DNA of 64,000 bases from Polydactylus sextarius. Its lineage: Eukaryota > Chordata > Actinopteri > Polynemidae. Positions 60,518 to 64,000 of the stretch are shown here, in pieces. Under the pieces are notes generated by a model, which saw nothing but the letters and a program-made list of their open reading frames with translations, did not search any database and was not told where the DNA came from. The position numbers were made by a program, and so were the translations under genes. Within the stretch, counting starts at the first letter, position 1. The number at the start of each line of letters is the position of its first letter. The DNA lies in assembly GCA_016801845.1 (NCBI GenBank), contig CM028925.1:4662501-4726500 (forward strand), given 5' to 3'.

Positions 60518-63500
60518 TCATTTCCGGGTCTCCGCAGCCTGGAGGACAGCAGCGGCGCTCTCCTTGGCCTCCTGCAGCAGCGCTGACGCTTTCTTCTGAG
60601 AGTCTAGATAGTAGGAGGACACGGTTCAGAGACATCTGATCACACATACAGAGAGACAGACAAACATGCAGCAACGTACGGTGGTGGTGAAGGCAGCGTC
60701 CGTCACATCTCTAAGGTTTATCATCACGTTGTAGTACGCTCCGAACACGGCCGTCTCCAAAGCTTTGGCTGCCACCTGCAGACAGGACATCACTGAGGTG
60801 GAGCTTCACTCACTCCAGTTTTGATAAACCGTTACACCTATGACCTACAACTCACCTGAGCGTCAGACTTGCAGCTGACGTTCCCATAAACCACCAACTC
60901 CTTCAACGGCGCCCACAGCTCACTGACTCTCTGAGCCAAAGACAATGGCACCATCACTGCTCGCTGCAGAGCGTCCTGCAGGGCTGCCTCCCTCCTGATA
61001 ACAAACACACACAGTGCCACTTAAACCATGTGGGAACAAAAAAAAAGTGTTTTATTTTGAAATCCTACCGTTTAACTTCCTCTGCCGTTGCCTTTGGCAT
61101 TTTTAGTGCTGCCTGAAAACACACATGCGGGTTTTAGTTTCACTCCGATCTAAATCTAGACACACATCTTGAGCTTTGCTGCTGAGCGTCACCATCATGT
61201 TACCATGTAGCTGTTGAAGGCGGTGGAGTCAGCGTCCACCATGTGCAGCAGGTCGTTCATGGCCTGGTGAAACGGAGGAATGAGCTTCCTCATCACGCCA
61301 TCCAGGTTCTCAAACTGTCTCTTCCCGTATGTCATCTGACCGACCATGGTTGCCAGCGCCGCTCCCTGTGGGACGCAAACACACATACACACAAAGAGCA
61401 TCATGTGGACGTTCGACACGTGCCGTCACCTCTCGGTTCTGTCATTCAGTCAGTGTGAAGATGGTACCAGAGCAGCGATGGCGGCAGAGACCGATCCCCC
61501 GCCGGGCGCCGCTGTCCGAGCTCCGACACTGTGTACAAACTGCTGCAGGGACAGAGACACGAGTCTCCCCTCGTCCTGGGACTTCACCATGTACCTGCAC
61601 AGGTGCAACACATCTCAGCACACACAGCGTCTGAATGGAGATAAATCTGTGGGCGTTTGTTCACCTGAATGTGGTTAAATGAACCAACAGCTGACTCATT
61701 TCTTTTTGTGTCAACAGGTGGATATGTGTTTTTCTATATAACACAAAGTTATTCAGTGACACACTCACTCTATGATCCTCTCCTTGGGGTTAAAGGGGCC
61801 GAGCGAGTCAAGGCCAAGTTTGCTGATCACCTATTGATATGGAGACACAAACACATCAGACATGTGACCTCACGGTCGAAGCCGGACGTCTCTATGATGA
61901 CCACTGACCAGTCGGACTTTGTGTTCCTCCTCGATGATGAAGAGTTGCTCTTTGCTGATGTAGTAGTCTGCAGCGTCCAGCAGAGCCTTCAGAGGGATCA
62001 GTCCGACAATCTGGGAGCCAACCACGGGCAGGTTCAGATCCTGAAACGACACCGTTCATTCACACTGACGTATTTAGTATCATTTTTCACAATAATTATT
62101 AATTGTGGATGTTGTGGGACTTCAGCACCTCAGCGTCTCTGCAGATCTCCTGGTACACGGTGTGAAGGGGGGTCATCTCATAGTCTAGGATGTTGGTGGA
62201 CACCTGGGCGAGGTTGGACTCGTCCAGGAACCAGCCGATGGCCTGGAGGTTCTTCAGCAGCCCAGGCTAGACCAGACACAACAAATCAGGGACCAGTACA
62301 GGTCAGCAGAGGGCACTGCAGGCTCAGCATGGACTAAATCATCACATGCAAATTATTGAGAATGTCTCTATAGTTGTTTAACTAGACTCCCAGTGTGTAC
62401 CTGGTCTTTGCCGCGGCCCTGCTCCCTGATGTCCAGAGCAATGCGGTGAGCCTGCTCTTTGGTCGCGATCAGGTTCACATTGTAGGCAATGAGGAACTTA
62501 CGAGCGCCGGTGACCGTCGCCCCCCATGACGGCACAAAGTCCGTGGGGCCAAAGTCGGGGGCCCACTCGTCACGTTTCAGCTAGAGGATGGAAACACACC
62601 ACTGTTTTATTTTGAAATCTCAACATCTCTTCCTCCAGAAAAAAGCTATCAAACATTTGCAGCAACGACCTGCTCGGCCTCAGGTCAGCAGATGATGACT
62701 CACCTTTTCAGGTAAAGCTTCGTACTCTCCGGCTCTCACAGATGGAAGACTCCTCCTGGCCTCAGTGCGCGCTGCAGCTCCGTACAGATACACTGTGGAC
62801 AAACGTACTTTATTACAGACACAGAAGACGTTACTGCGCTTTATTGTGAAAGGACACACAAAACGCACCAGGGACGTGTAGCATATCGGCCAGTTTCTGT
62901 CCAAAGATGTTTGCGCAGCGGACGCAGTCGTCCATCGTGGTGTTCTGGACGGGGATGAAGGGACAAACATCCAGTGCTCCGGTCCGAGGGTGCTCACCTG
63001 GACGGGTGACACATCAAACACACTTCATGTTGCATTAATGACTGGCTGGCGTTACGACTTATGAGCCTTTCGCACCTGTGTGGCGCCTCATGTCGATGAG
63101 GCTGAAGGCCTGGCGGGCGGCGTTCAATGCTCCTTCCACGACGGCGTCAGGAGAGCCCACGAAGGTGTAGACTGTCCGGTTGGTGGAGGCACCAGGGTCG
63201 ACGTCCAGGAGGCTGCACCCAGCCGTGCCGGAAATGGCGGCGGCAATGGCATCAATCACCTGACAGATTCAACCAGGGCCTGGTTTAGACCAGTGGAATC
63301 ATTTCCTGTCTGCTGATCATGTGACGAAGGTTTAAAGTCATGGTTCTAGAAAACTGAATCATCTCGTCTTCCTTGAGGACGTTCTACACTCAACACAGAC
63401 TCAATATTAGACACATTAGACACAATAAAACACTGTCACAGTGACCCACTATAGTGTATAATCTATGATTAGTAATTTGTCATCACTCACCTCTCTGTCT

Positions 63501-63544
63501 CGACCCTCTGAGAAGTTGGGGACACACTCTACCAGCTGAGCCAT
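60518..63544 (-). CDS. ftcd: Formimidoyltransferase-cyclodeaminase
   Basis: Exons in transcript order: 63544-63491, 63259-63076, 62997-62869, 62792-62704, 62580-62401, 62266-62129, 62040-61909, 61830-61769, 61594-61468, 61365-61204, 61112-61069, 60994-60856, 60775-60680, 60595-60518. All phases agree and give 537 residues (human about 541). FTCD is the bifunctional liver enzyme of histidine breakdown: it moves the formimino group from formiminoglutamate to tetrahydrofolate, then cyclodeaminates it to methenyl-tetrahydrofolate. It also associates with the Golgi. Seen here: MAQLVECVPNFSEGRDRE, STNRTVYTFVG, the active-site histidine H82 in TGEHPR, RAGEYEALP, GARKFLIAYNVNL, the linker LGPFNPKERIIE, and the cyclodeaminase motif AAPGGGSVSAA. 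The last two exons end LLQEAK...ETRK, as in mammals. No lesion is seen. Confidence 0.96.
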
Positions 63545-63798
63545 GGCGTCTGCAGACTGAGCGAAAAAGCAACAGGGTCTGACCTCCTGGAGCTCCTGCA
63601 GGTCCACCCCCAAAACACACACAGACACACAGACACAGACACACACACGGAGTAAACAGAGGGTGAATCATCTGTAGGTCACCTGACAATCATTATCTCA
63701 ACAAGCAAACAACAGTTCTGTTTTTTTTTCCATCCGAGTCGACTCAAAAAGAAAAAACAGCTCGTTTGGGGTTTTTTGGGCTGGGTGGGTGAAGGCAG

Positions 63799-63818
63799 AG
63801 GTCAAAGGTCAAAGATCA
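63799..63818 (+). promoter_or_regulatory. Triple nuclear-receptor half-site (DR1 spacing) upstream of ftcd
   Basis: AGGTCA-A-AGGTCA-A-AGATCA gives three direct half-sites, each separated by one base. The first pair is a perfect DR1, the class bound by HNF4 and by RXR heterodimers. It lies about 255 bases upstream of the ftcd start codon. In mammals FTCD is a strongly liver-enriched gene, which suits an HNF4 input. Binding itself is inferred. Confidence 0.6.
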
Positions 63819-64000
63819 GGGTGTGACCGATAAATTCAGCGTTAGACCATATAGCAACAGTCTGTGAAGACAGGAAGTAACATCACATCCAGAAGCAGCT
63901 GTTTTGAAACTGTTTGTAATGTGTTGGAGAGGATTCTGGGTAAAATGGCAATATAAATAGGATCTGAACATATTCACAGCATATCATGATTCAGTCCCCC

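Overview
The window is vertebrate nuclear DNA, almost certainly from a ray-finned (teleost) fish. The reasons are multi-exon genes with GT-AG introns, abundant CA/TG microsatellites and minisatellites, a teleost multiple tissue (TMT) opsin, and a fish-type NACHT/B30.2 NLR gene. I resolved eight intact protein-coding genes (four single-CDS-exon or short genes, four long multi-exon genes), one intact NLR gene and one broken NLR copy. Exon ends were placed by hand from splice consensus, reading-frame phase and similarity to families known from memory; no alignment was run.

Layout: (1) 1-3.4 kb, ackr3 (atypical chemokine receptor), + strand, one coding exon with a 5' UTR exon at the left edge. 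(2) 6.4-7.8 kb, an intronless muscle RING-finger (MuRF) type TRIM gene with a TATA box, + strand. (3) 10.6-22.7 kb, lrrfip1, - strand, 18 coding exons for the coiled-coil form plus a large alternative terminal exon at 12.35-14.67 kb. (4) 25.2-29.3 kb, mlph (melanophilin), - strand, 14 coding exons. (5) 30.9-33.8 kb, a TMT opsin, - strand, 4 exons. (6) 37.5-43.4 kb, an intact NLR gene, + strand, 11 exons, encoding FISNA-NACHT-LRR-B30.2. (7) 44.9-46.0 kb, dph3, - strand, 3 exons. (8) 47.7-48.3 kb, an intronless claudin of the 22/24 type, + strand. (9) 52.7-54.5 kb, a broken NLR paralog that lost NACHT and LRR. (10) 55.9-59.5 kb, cdk15, - strand, 13 exons. (11) 60.5-63.5 kb, ftcd, - strand, 14 exons.

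The genes do not form one pathway. From memory, ackr3, mlph and lrrfip1 lie together on human 2q37, with mlph and lrrfip1 in the same orientation, so the left half looks like conserved microsynteny; cdk15 is also a human 2q gene. dph3, the claudin and ftcd come from other human chromosomes.

The most useful unusual points are: a short motif (CTTTTATTKTGAA and its complement) scattered through introns and intergenic DNA far more often than chance; three nuclear-receptor half-sites in DR1 spacing just upstream of ftcd; a recent NLR duplication with a readable deletion junction; TG repeats abutting several splice sites; a phase conflict at the entry to the long lrrfip1 exon; and a small foldback element near the TMT opsin. 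I saw no CRISPR array, tRNA or rRNA gene, or intact transposon.
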